Part shown: positions 37,673-46,750 of the stretch, in pieces
Position numbering within the stretch: the first letter of the stretch is position 1
How the letters are laid out: each line of letters starts with the position of its first letter
Source: Leptasterias polaris
Taxonomy: Eukaryota > Echinodermata > Asteroidea > Forcipulatida > Asteriidae
DNA: 64,000 nt
Assembly (NCBI GenBank): GCA_037783415.1
Contig: JAZGTN010000025.1
Coordinates: forward strand, 310,001 to 374,000
Reading direction: 5' to 3'
Notes under the pieces: model-generated
The model's input: only the letters and a program-made list of their open reading frames with translations
Database searches by the model: none
Told to the model about the DNA's origin: nothing
Position numbers and translations under genes: made by a program

Positions 37673-40600
37673 CATTTATAAAGCGCCATATATCCAATAA
37701 ATTGCTCAAAGGCGCTGTACATAAAAAGTTAAACAGTATACAATAAGAAAGCGAAACAAATGGTAAAAAGTACAGAAGGTACAATTCACGACAAAAAGGC
37801 ATGAATCCTTGCCTTGGGATGTCAGAAATTTCCAATAATTCATAGCGATATACCTTCTGCCAAAGCTTAACACATCTCACCCGTCACGGTCTCTCATAGG
37901 GTGTCATGGCCAAGCGGTTAAGAGCATCAAATTTTAGTTCTGGTGGTTATGTCATCGGAGTGTGGGTTCGAATCCCGGTCGTGACACTTGTGTCCTTGAG
38001 CAAGATGCTTTACTATAATTGCTTCTCTTCACCCAGGGGTATAAATGGGTACCTGTGAGGGTAGAGGTTGATATTGTGTATGAAAAAGCTTCGGAGCGCA
38101 AGGGCAGCTCGGGCTGTATACTCCCCAGGGAGCTGAGAAAGATTAAAGGAATGTTTATTGGCCCAATGACCAGGGCTAATAAAAAGTGCGTTGATACGTT
38201 ATTGTAAAATGCGCTATATACATGTAAGAACTAGTTTTTATTATTATTCTGCATATTGTCTCATGGATTCATATCATGGCTCACTGATTTACACATACTC
38301 GAAATAAGGTAACTGGGGAAATAAAACCATATGCTTTGCATATTCATTGCTGACTACAATAGACTTGTGTGAGTCTGCTATGCTAAACAAATTGAAAATA
38401 AAACATGGTCATTACCATGCTGTGAAGACAGGTTCCCCACCCTGTTATTGCCTAATTCATGAAATGTCATTATTATACTTCCCCAAAAATCTCATTGCTT
38501 TTAAACACATCAAACTTGTGAGTGTTCGATCTCGAGAATAACTCTCTTTAAAAACACAAACAATACGTCAGGACAAAGCCTATGCTCAAATTTAGAAAGA
38601 AAAAAAACATGACGTCATCATTGCACTGTTACCTGTTTTATAGATGTTTTTAAATTTGTGGCAAGAACAAGTTGATCAAGTTTGATCCATTTTTTTTCCA
38701 CCTCTGGTTGACAATATTCAAGTTTTTTTTGTTAGTCTCTCGGTTACAGGTCAACTTGGGCATTGCCAGATTGCGATATGTAGCAATGCCCGAGTTGAGG
38801 CGCAGACTAGGCTGAAGTGAGCCCTCATTAAATTTGATGCTGGCCTATGGCTATTACCAAATTTTGAATAGTTGGTCAGCGACCATCAACAATGGTCATT
38901 GTCAATGTCAGTCATCAACAATGGTCATTGTCAATGTCAGTCATCAACAATGGTCATTGTCAATGTCAGTCATCAACAATGGTCATTGTCAATGTCAGTC
39001 ATCAACAATGGTCATTGTCAATGTCAGTCATCAACAATGGTCATTGTCAATGTCAGTCATCAACAATGGTCATTGTCAATGTCAGTCATCAACAATGGTC
39101 ATTGTCAATGTCAGTCATCAACAATGGTCATTGTCAATGTCAGTCACTGAGTGTTCCACAAAGTTTTGTTTTCTTTTCAAATGTTTTCAATGTAAAATCA
39201 TAAAGTCTTTATTGTTTTCTTCATCAAGATGTGTTCTTTATATCAATTTTAATTTCTTGAAAACCTACAATAAGTGTCACTTTCAAGGAATTGTCTATTT
39301 TAATGCTGTTCTATGCAAGGAAATGTGACACATTTTCCGGGCTCACTAATTTTCAATGTTACCAACATAAAACACAACTTCGTTTGACCTACGGTGATCT
39401 GATGACATCAGAACTTTGTTGTCATAAGGTCATTGTGTAAGTCATCATCAGGTTGTTCACAGTGCATAATGAATAGACCAGGGATGAAATGATATTAGGA
39501 CTACATAATATTTTACAAGTCTAAATGTTTAGGTAAATTTGTTATCAATTCATTCTGAGTTTTTCTGAAAATGTTAAGATTGGAATAGACTGTTCAAGTT
39601 TGTTGCGTGTATTGGAACATTTGGCCCTTTGTGGTCCTTTATATGTTTAATTATAGCAACTTACATTGGAACCCAAGGTTTCAAAAAATATTGTAATTCA
39701 TGCAAGACCTACATGGTCCTCCAAATATAGTTTATTTTGCTGGATTATTCATACATGAGAGTTTTATTGTTTAAGCTTTAATAAAAATTATCTCTATGAT
39801 GGCCCACCAGCCAATGGTTGAGTGCACATGTGGGAAGTGTAACAAAACAACAAAAGCCCCCCCACCCCCCCAAAAAATCAAACAAACAAACCAACGTAAT
39901 CAGATTGAATCATTAAATATTTCCTACAAATGCAGAAACAGTCCTTGTCTTAAAAAACCCTGACAGTAATGTTTAATTGTTTTACTTAAATTTTCTGCAG
40001 CTCACCGACAATGGCAGGAGGTTTGTTCGCCATAAATCGTTTGTACTTCCATGAACTTGGGGCATATGATGAAGGAATGGATGTTTGGGGTGGAGAAAAT
40101 CTTGAAATATCATTTAGGGTAAGAGAGTGAAGTAACTGTCTATTTACATGTATAGTGATTTTTTTGTTAAAGATTGTTTTTCATATGGTACTAAAAAGAT
40201 TAATTTAGTTTTTTTACTTTGTGAAGTTTCATTTTCATCCTCCAGTTTTGAATAAATACACCAGACGACCAATCAACTTCATCAATATTAGATATCAATC
40301 CAGTTTTAGTAAAAAATCAGAAAATGTTTTATGTGTTTGGCACATTCATGTATCTGCTTAGTTTGATTTACGGAAATCAAAATAAGCAGTTGGTACTCGC
40401 GGGGTCTTCAAATACTTTTCTTTTTTTCACTTTGAAAGTGTTTCAGAAAATGTCCCGTTGATTAGAAATCAGTAAAGGTATGTAGATTTAATTTAAATCT
40501 CCAAAACTAACCTCAAGACAAGTTTTAGAGATTCAAATTTCCATGGTGATCGTTTGTGAATTCTGTGGACAGAGATGTGGTTGGTACCCGCTGTTACCTC

Positions 40601-43600
40601 GCTAAACGTGGATAGATTTGATGTTCTTAATGAAAATACTGTGATAGATTAAAGTAGATACTGTATTGAGCTGAAACTTTCACACCATGTTGTATTCCTC
40701 TTTTCTCTTAGCGCCGGCCCGAAGTAGGATCCCGCCCTGGAAATGCTGGGGGACACGGTAGTGTCCCCTTCAAAGCACGGTGTTCACCCAGTACTGGTGA
40801 GTGCCGGGGGCCTTGCAGGTCGATCGGCAGGCTCGAGCGAGTCCTCTATACGACCACTAAATGCAAGGTGGGGATGAAAGCCAAGCTGGCCGGCAAGGGG
40901 AAGGTTCCCGTGCCGGACTGGCGATGAAGGGAACGCTTGGTTAACGGGTTCGCTCGAGCCCCGGACCCAGCGTGGAGGCACCAGTGGTGGCTTCGGGTTT
41001 CCAACCCCCTGAGCCACGCAGGCTCCTGGCCTCAAGAGCCCCTTTCGGGCTCTTCTTCGAGAAAGTCACCCAGCCGTAGTGGGAAAACGAGCCGCCATGG
41101 CGACTCCGTGTCCCAGGCCGACTTTATGGCCGTATCCCAGGCTGAAAGGCACCTTCGTTGACAAGGTTCGCTCTAAGACTGAGGAAACCTTACGTAAGGT
41201 CGACACTGCCTCCAGACACGGGATGCAGGGGACATCCTTTCTCCTTCTTCTGACTCGACGATCCCCGACGAGTGGGTGCTTCGAACGATCAGCGATGGCT
41301 ACGTTCTAGAATTCACAAGCACCCCCTGTCGGGCACACTTATCCGCCAGACGCAGGTTCCCACGCTGGGGGCAAAACGCGAGGCTCTCCATAGGGGGAGA
41401 TCCAGTCCCTCTTGCTCAAGCTAGCCATTCGCGTAGTGCCCTCAAGTCAAGAACTCTCAGGCTTCATGTCAAGTTTCTTTCTGACACCCATGAAGGAGAC
41501 CGGCGCCTGGCAGCTCATTCTAAATCTGAGACCACTAAACAGATTGATCAGACCTAAGAGATTTCGGATGGACACCCTCATGGTAGTTCTGGACTCGGTG
41601 CCAACACTTTCATGGGCGGCATCCATGGACCTAAAGGATGCATACCTACATGTACCGGTCCGCCCCGATCAGTCAAGGTTCCTCCGGTTCCGCTACAAGG
41701 AAAGGACTTTTGAGTTCGTAAGGGGAGACATCCTTCCCCAACCAGCAGATATCCGCAGGGTTTCTTACCTTCTCTATAATGAGCTAATTTTCTACAGGTC
41801 AGTGGTCACAGCTATGAGAATATTCATGCTGCTAGACAGAGTCAAGAGCAGACAAAGGGACTGTTTAACTTCCAGCTAATCCCCTAATAAACTACCCTTA
41901 CTTCTGACTTGACAATGGACACCCAAGACACTGCTTATCCTATAATCCCTTGACAAAAGAAGAGGCTTAACTACTGAACTCTTTTGTGTACAGTAACTGA
42001 TACTTGTGATCTGGTAGACAAATAGGGTTTCGTAATGAGCCCTCCAAAGCTGGGTTGACCTCTTTTATGCTTAATTATTCATGAGCTGGCAATCCTTTTG
42101 TTAGCGGTCATAAACTGGAAAAACGTTGGCTCCTGGATATCCATTGGTTGGGGAAAGATGTCTCCCCTAACCCTTCCCTTTGGTCTAAAAACCTCCGCCA
42201 GGGTTTTCACAAGAATTGTGAAAACCCTGGGGGCAAGGCTCCAAAGACAAGGTTGTACAATTTTCATGTACCTCGACGACTGGCTCGTCGTAGGTCGGTC
42301 GGAGACAGAGGCATAAGGCGCTCTGGACGCTACGGTGGGGCTAGCGACTTCCCTAGCATCATCAACGAAGAGAAGTCGCACCTGATCCCGACACAATGTC
42401 CAACTTATCTCGGGGCATGGATCGACCTCCAGAGGAGAGTCGCCTGCCCGACAGCGGAGCGTCTGTCTAACTTATGGCAATGTGTTTGTCTCTTCCTACG
42501 GGAGTCGACGGTACCAGCAGTAGCGTGGCTACGATTACTTGGCCTTATGGCTAGAATGGTGGACTTGATACCCTTTTGCAGGCTCCATATGCGCCCGCAT
42601 GTTTGTCGAGCGCCCCCTGACCCAAAAGGTTAGTTCCCTCCTGGGACCTCTCACAGGTTCTCGAGACATTAACGAAGCCTCCCTTCGAGCCTCTGGGTGA
42701 GGTTCCTCTCACCAAGACATCAATCAAGGTAGCCTTTCTTCTAGCGGTAGCCACCGCCCGCCGACGGAGTGAGCTCCAGTCTCTGACGATTGATCCCGGG
42801 CACATACGTTGGGAACAGGGAGGGGTGGGTTTTCTAACAAAGAATCAGTCACCATCTTTTCACCCGCCAGACATCTTTGTGCCAGATTTAAGTCTGTGTC
42901 TTCCGTCCCGGCAGATAAACTATGGTGCCCAGTACGGGCGCTTAAGTGGTACTTGAGCCGCACAAAACATCTGCGGGAGAATGCAAGCAGCTTCTTATTA
43001 CTTCCATTCCCCCACATCAAGCGGCCTCGAAAGACACGATCGCCCGCTGGATAGTGCAGGCAATCAAGGCAGCTTCAACAGATGCTTGGCCTACCCCTCT
43101 CGAAACCCCTGTCCATGCTCATGAAGTTTGAGATATGGTAGCGTCATGGGCATTCTTCAAGGGCGTGCCCATCAACGACATTATCCAGGCAGCATGCTGG
43201 AAGACGTCAAGCACCTTTACTTCATGCTATTTGAAGGATGTCCTCCAACAAGACGGAGCGATGGGGAGAGTGGCGTTGGCAGCACCAAGGCCCACTGCCA
43301 ACCGAGAGGACAAGCCGGTCGAGAGCCGATAGACTTGCAGGCCTTTTAGACATACAGTAAGTACAACCAGTATTGTGTATTTTATGCTCTAGGCTTGTAA
43401 TTTGTTGCTACAACAAGATTTGTTTCTTCCATTTTATGGGTAGTTTTAGTTCTTACGCAACAGCATCTCACGTCCCTCCACCTTCTCACGGTGCGAGTCG
43501 ATGCATTAGTAGTGGCTCTACAGGTAAGTTGAGTGAAGTAGACTTCCCACCCATAGTAGTGTGGTAGGAGTCTACGAACGATACTTACCCGTAGAGCATC

Positions 43601-46384
43601 CCTCCCCACGACAGCTCGATCCTCTGGAGGTACCTCTGGGTGGCCTTCGAGAAAAGAGGAATACAACATGGTGGCCAGACCGCAGGGCTTCGTGGCTGGG
43701 ACAAGAGAGGGCGCTGTTGCGTATATATTAAAACTCTTAGCGTACTAAACCTGTCGGTTAGGGAAAATGCATTGGTACTGGCTCTACGGGTAAGTATCGT
43801 TCGTAGACTCCTCCTACCACACTACTGTGGGTGGGAATTTGACTGTAAGAATGAAGAGTTCATTGTGCTTCACATAACAATGGTTGTGCATTGCACATAA
43901 ATAGCAGTTGTAGATTACTGAAGTTTCAACTACAGTATGCTGCATGAGTTGAAACTGTAATATAACAATACAAATCTGAAAAGCTTATAAATTTGTAATT
44001 GTTCTACAGATCTGGCAGTGTGGAGGTTCGTTAGAAATTGTACCATGTTCAAGGGTTGGTCATGTGTTCAGAAAAAGGCGTCCTTATGGGTCTCCGTCAG
44101 GCAAAGATACCACATTACGTAATGCACTAAGAGTAGCTCATGTCTGGATGGATGAATATAAGGTATTCTGCTGGGGTTTTTATTTTGTATTTTATACTGT
44201 TCTCTCATAGTGGATCATGTACATGTATCAAAAGATTTAAAATAAACACAGTGTTAACGATCAAAAAAATGGTAGGCTCTATGTAAAAGAGAGTTTACCT
44301 TAAAAAAGGTCATGATTGAATATGTTAAGTTAAACAACCTGACTCTGATGGAATCAACAGCAGCCCTATTTCAAAGACTTCCTTTTAAGTTGATATATAT
44401 GTATGTTTTCTACACAGGAGTACTTTTTCCAGACAAATAAAGCAGCACGTGACAAGGAATATGGGGATGTGTCTAGCAGGGTCTCTTTGAGACAGAAATT
44501 AGAATGTAAATCTTTCAAGTGGTATTTAGAGAATGTTTATCCGGAGTTACGATTACCTAATGATACCAGCAATCTAGGAGTTAATACCGCTTGGCGTGCA
44601 CACAAGAGACCACCACTGGCAATACGTAAAGGACTGGTAGGTTTCAATATCTGTAGTACAGTAATTTCCTGCGGATGAGATGAATCTTATCTGACTTTCA
44701 ATGGTAAAAAGAAGTTGCTGCGTCTTATCTTCCGATGCGCCTTATCTGATTTCGATTGAGTTCATTGTGATGATTACAATGTGAAATCTTACATTTATAC
44801 TGCAAAATAGGTCCTTTATTTCGTCCAGGGTAATTCTACATCACACATTTTTATTAAAATAAAACCTACACCGTTCACATTTTTGACGAAACTTACCGAA
44901 GAACGAAGTCACTGGCCATGCTGCTGCCCACAATAATAACAAAACCGTTGCGAATGAGTGACGATCAATGCATGCACACAGTACACTGCTATATCACATG
45001 ACAGGTGCTAGTCTTTATTAAACAAGTCGTTTTTGTATGTTATCGTGAAATGCTCTCGCCAACAGAGGGCGTACATTCTTATTGTGAAAGCATTATTAAG
45101 AAAGCGCCCTCTAGTGTTCTTTGGTTCTTGCATGTATTGCAGCATTCAGCGAAGACTAGCAAAGACTAGCAGCCCATTCATTGGGAAACGTTGGGAAAAC
45201 GTGTGTCTGCGCGTGCTCGTTGTGTGGAAAGGAAAACATGTTAAGCTATGGCTTTAAAACGAACATATGGAAAAAATTACAATGAAAAAAATAGCATTGA
45301 TGTTTTACTCGTCTTTGTGATTATAAAATTAGGATCCCTTTGCGCGATGGTAAGTGTGCTTATACCATCACAATAACCCCTGTATGTGTTGATGTACAAG
45401 CAGTATGTTACTTCGCGAGCTTATACATTATGCAGAATATGTTGCGCCTTATGTTGCGCCTTATCTGTTAAACCCTGAATATTATTTTGGTAATTTGAGG
45501 TACTGCACCTTGTGTGCCGAGCGCCTTATCCGCAGGAAATTACGGTACTTCCCAGTAGACCATTGATTGTGAAAAGTTTATTTTTTAACTCTTTCTTCTG
45601 CTTCCACAATGTGTTTCAAACACTTTGTATTAAAGTTTATCAAGGTTGTATACAAATGCTATCATTGGTGAACTCTTTAGTGTATACAAATAATGAATAG
45701 ATGCATTATGTTGTTTTGTTCTTTCAATGTGAGCTTTGATGGATAATCCAAAGGGGACTTGAAGTTGTTTTAAAATCATTTAAACGATCATCAATAAACA
45801 TCACGTTTGTTTGGTATTAATAGGTGTGGGGATTTTACCCTCAAATTTACATATCAGTAAGTTTAAGTGAATGAGCCATACCGAAACAAAATGGTTTTCT
45901 ACACCTTATTCAGAATGACAAATTTTACATAGCATGGTGCCGACAGAATATTGTCAATTGTTTGTTATAGAACATAGAAAACCAACCATCAGCATAAACA
46001 CTGTTTTGAAGTGGTGTTTGATCTATGCAAAGTATGGCTAATTTTAAAATGTAGCACTTGAATACAAAAAACAGTGAATACAAATTCCTGGTTTAAGAAA
46101 AATAAAATGCATCCAAATACATCATACATCATTATAACAAACAGTCAGATTCAATGATCTTATTACACAATGGCAAAAATATAATTGGTCAATAAATGTT
46201 GAGAGAGGATTGATTACTGTACTGAGGTTAAGATTTCATCTTCAGGCAAGTTTTTTTGATTAAATGATTTGGGTACAGGCTTATTTGTCCATACCCATGA
46301 TGTTGTCTTTTGATGGATTGCAGATTCACCATATCTCAACAGCACTGTGTATGGTTGCTCAAACCTCAGCAATGCAGAAGGGAA
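30904..46384 (+). CDS. GALNT11: Polypeptide N-acetylgalactosaminyltransferase 11-like (eight exons; 3' part off the right edge)
   Basis: This is a Golgi type II membrane enzyme that transfers GalNAc from UDP-GalNAc to Ser/Thr, starting mucin-type O-glycans. Exons are 30904-31352, 32018-32187, 34179-34339, 36385-36599, 40001-40118, 44010-44162, 44418-44636 and 46324-46384. They total 1546 nt (515 codons plus one base) and all phases agree. Residues ~6-29 form a hydrophobic signal anchor. The catalytic domain (family GT27) shows ICFYNEA, the metal-binding DSH (D256, H258), WGGEN (361-365) and VGHVF (H389). The lectin domain begins in exon 8. [20 protein letters not shown] before the catalytic core, and the lectin start, match GALNT11 best among paralogues. 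Potential N-glycosylation sites occur at NISS and NVTD. The next exon is not visible because the intron enters the 43-bp satellite. Confidence 0.92.
31353..32017. other. GALNT11 intron 1
   Basis: No repeat or extra exon was recognised. The frame open through the exon 2 acceptor is incidental. Confidence 0.5.
32018..32187 (+). CDS. GALNT11: GALNT11 exon 2 (residues 151-206)
   Basis: The exon encodes [20 protein letters not shown] and continues through [12 protein letters not shown], the start of the nucleotide-sugar binding fold. Acceptor CCATAG, donor GTAAGA. Confidence 0.95.
32766..32990. repeat. Two-copy direct repeat, 137-bp offset
   Basis: AGAAGTGACATTTG and GGTGGGGGTTGCCC recur in order at 32788 and 32925. 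The second copy runs into the Helentron-like element. Confidence 0.75.
32985..33482 (+). mobile_element. Helentron-like non-autonomous element, short copy
   Basis: It begins ACTAGACAT, then a hairpin with stem GCATTTGT/ACAAATGC, then AGCTGTTTCGCT. It ends in an almost perfect palindrome AGCTGTTTCGC-T-GCGAAACAGCT followed by AATT. The end layout is that of 4697-7991 with different stem sequences. No target duplication is evident, as expected for Helentrons. Confidence 0.55.
34179..34339 (+). CDS. GALNT11: GALNT11 exon 3 (residues 208-260), DxH motif
   Basis: The exon encodes [20 protein letters not shown] and ends [10 protein letters not shown]. The DSH is the manganese- and UDP-binding motif of the family. 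Acceptor TTTTTCAG, donor GTGAGC. Confidence 0.96.
34437..35253. mobile_element. MITE-like element with long imperfect inverted ends
   Basis: The left end has GACAACAATAGACCGATTGC, then GACCAATG and GTGACCTATAGTGGGT. The reverse complement of the right end has GACAATATAGACCAATTGC, GACCAATG and GTGACTTACAGTGGGT. About 70 bp at each end are related with gaps, over 817 bp in total. The target duplication is unclear. Confidence 0.65.
35254..36384. other. GALNT11 intron 3, last part
   Basis: Only a short TTGACA-type simple repeat near 35500 was noted; otherwise nothing recognised. Confidence 0.5.
36385..36599 (+). CDS. GALNT11: GALNT11 exon 4 (residues 261-331)
   Basis: The exon encodes [34 protein letters not shown] and [12 protein letters not shown]. 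All three are strongly conserved in GALNT11. Donor GTAAGT follows the split serine codon. Confidence 0.96.
36810..36990 (+). mobile_element. tRNA-derived SINE head, second type
   Basis: A perfect B-box GGTTCGATACC (36869-36879) lies downstream of a degenerate A-box (TTGGCTTGTAAGTAAAGC). It is followed by GGTTTTCCTCCCTCTGG, a motif often seen after tRNA-like heads in animal SINEs. The 3' limit is uncertain. Confidence 0.6.
37629..37895 (-). mobile_element. SINE 3' portion, reverse orientation
   Basis: A (TAA)n microsatellite (37629-37669), then TTTATAAAGCGCCATATA and GGCGCTGTACAT, read on the minus strand as the GCGC-TATATAA-type tail of the same SINE superfamily as the adjacent plus-strand copy. 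No tRNA head was found, so it is truncated. Confidence 0.6.
37901..38248 (+). mobile_element. tRNA-derived SINE (Leu/Ser-type head)
   Basis: The head begins GTGTCATGGCCAAGCGG and closes with GGTTCGAATCC and GGTCGTGACAC. TGTCCTTGAGCAAGATGCTT and CCAGGGGTATAAATGGGTAC follow, and the tail is GCGCTATATACATGTAAG then TTATTATTATT. The near-intact tRNA shape keeps the polymerase III A and B boxes. Confidence 0.88.
38249..38883. other. GALNT11 intron 4, middle part
   Basis: No feature recognised before the 29-bp minisatellite. Confidence 0.5.
38884..39144. repeat. 29-bp minisatellite, nine perfect copies
   Basis: The unit starts CATCAACAATGGTCATTG and ends TCAATGTCAGT. Nine copies fill exactly 261 bp with no mismatch. 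The core CAATGGTCATTG can form a small hairpin. Because 29 is not a multiple of 3 and the unit has no stop in the plus frames, several overlapping false ORFs result. Confidence 0.99.
39145..40000. other. GALNT11 intron 4, last part
   Basis: A C-rich tract at 39856-39871; nothing else recognised before exon 5. Confidence 0.5.
40001..40118 (+). CDS. GALNT11: GALNT11 exon 5 (residues 333-371), WGGEN motif
   Basis: The exon encodes [20 protein letters not shown] and [14 protein letters not shown], the Gal/GalNAc-transferase motif. Acceptor TTTTCTGCAG, donor GTAAGA. Confidence 0.96.
40454..40690. repeat. Dispersed repeat, copy B
   Basis: It shares GTTGATTAGAAATCA, AATCTCCAAA, TTCCATGGTG, GTTCTTAATGAAAAT and AGTAGATACTGTATT, in order, with 16033-16300. 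Confidence 0.65.
41232..42633 (+). pseudogene. DIRS-like reverse transcriptase/RNase H, broken
   Basis: Visible pieces are [23 protein letters not shown], motif A with its aspartate in [12 protein letters not shown], then after the [24 protein letters not shown] and the catalytic YLDDW (42269-42283). RNase H-like sequence follows ([20 protein letters not shown]). A stop after SETEA at 42314 and at least one shift into another frame disable it. Confidence 0.85.
41722..42167. mobile_element. Harbinger-like MITE inserted in the reverse transcriptase
   Basis: 33-bp TIRs starting GGGGAGACATC match at 29 of 33 positions and are flanked by TAA on both sides (41719-41721 and 42168-42170). Removing the 446 bp plus one TAA puts FEFV directly in frame with TLPFGLK, which supports both the boundaries and the family. 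Confidence 0.9.
42690..43330 (+). pseudogene. DIRS-like tyrosine recombinase, broken
   Basis: Recognisable parts are [19 protein letters not shown] (first catalytic Arg region), [19 protein letters not shown] (the HxxR box) and TSCYLKDV with the nucleophile Tyr (43228-43230). The TGA at 43129-43131 occupies the HxxR arginine. Frameshifts occur between about 42790 and 43020. Confidence 0.85.
43544..43837. repeat. Inverted repeat at the DIRS-like 3' end
   Basis: Arms 43544-43596 and 43782-43837 are reverse complements with one mismatch and one 3-base gap, separated by 185 bp. A shorter direct repeat (GGCTCTAC-GGTAAGT) overlaps both arms. This fits the split inverted termini of DIRS elements. 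Confidence 0.85.
44010..44162 (+). CDS. GALNT11: GALNT11 exon 6 (residues 372-422)
   Basis: The exon encodes [19 protein letters not shown] and [10 protein letters not shown]. The His in VGH is the third metal ligand and RKRRPY forms part of the catalytic loop. Acceptor TTCTACAG, donor GTATTC. Confidence 0.96.
44418..44636 (+). CDS. GALNT11: GALNT11 exon 7 (residues 423-495)
   Basis: The exon encodes the end of the catalytic domain ([20 protein letters not shown]) and the linker to the lectin domain. Acceptor TACACAG, donor GTAGGT. The pogo-type insertion begins only 22 bp past the donor. Confidence 0.94.
44659..45545. mobile_element. pogo/Tigger-type non-autonomous transposon
   Basis: The left end CAGTAATTTCCTGCGGAT and the reverse complement of the right end CCGTAATTTCCTGCGGAT match except at one base. 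Both are flanked by TA (44657-44658 and 45546-45547), the target of the Tc1/mariner/pogo superfamily. GCGCCTTATC motifs recur inside near both ends. The 887-bp interior encodes nothing recognisable. Confidence 0.8.
45546..46323. other. GALNT11 intron 7, last part
   Basis: AT-rich, with no feature recognised apart from the exon 8 acceptor. Confidence 0.5.
46324..46384 (+). CDS. GALNT11: GALNT11 exon 8 (residues 496-515), start of lectin domain
   Basis: This short exon encodes [20 protein letters not shown]. It matches the first lectin strand of GALNT11 (LYHLQTNKCLVAQG). The phase fits exon 7. Acceptor GGATTGCAG, donor GTAAGC. It lies 366 bp before the satellite. Confidence 0.85.
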
Positions 46385-46750
46385 GTAAGCTGGCATTGCA
46401 AAAATGTAACAGAAGAGATAAAAACCAAGTAAGTGTTTGATGAATTAAAAATATTTAGTTACTTAGTCTTCCCATTTTGTGGAGTCAAAAATTTGAATCT
46501 TCAAAATGGCAGACCGTGTTAGTTCACAAAGTAAAAGGAAAACCACACAATAATTTTGATCATTATATTCTACTCTTAAAACATCTTTCCAACCATAGTC
46601 ATGACTTTTGAATGCTTTCATGCGCTTTTTAGAGCCCAAATTGCTCAATCCAGGGCAACATGTCCCTTTAATCAAAATAAGAATGTGACAACAAAAATAT
46701 AAAAATAGCAATAATTGAACTCTGATCGCAAAACGTCTGCAATGTATGCT
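46385..46750. other. GALNT11 intron 8, before the satellite
   Basis: 366 bp of ordinary intron sequence. No lectin exon was found. Confidence 0.5.

Larger units (their letters stand above)
40712..43837 (+). mobile_element. Decayed DIRS-like (tyrosine recombinase) retroelement
   Basis: A GC-rich segment unlike the surrounding intron contains, in order, gag-like fragments (40784-41230), reverse transcriptase/RNase H (41232-42633), a tyrosine recombinase (42690-43330) and terminal inverted repeats (43544-43837). This order and the lack of LTRs point to a DIRS-type element. Frameshifts, stops and a nested MITE make it inactive. The left limit is approximate. Confidence 0.8.

Noticed and set aside
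37901..37988. Functional tRNA-Leu or tRNA-Ser gene
   Set aside because: It has A and B boxes and a closing acceptor stem, but the middle does not fold as a normal anticodon and variable arm, and a SINE body and tail follow directly.
38884..39144. CRISPR-like array
   Set aside because: The repeats are directly adjacent with no spacers and the genome is animal. The same applies to the 35-bp and 43-bp arrays.
38834..39328. ORFs across the 29-bp minisatellite
   Set aside because: Three overlapping plus-strand frames are all open because of the repeat; none has independent coding evidence.
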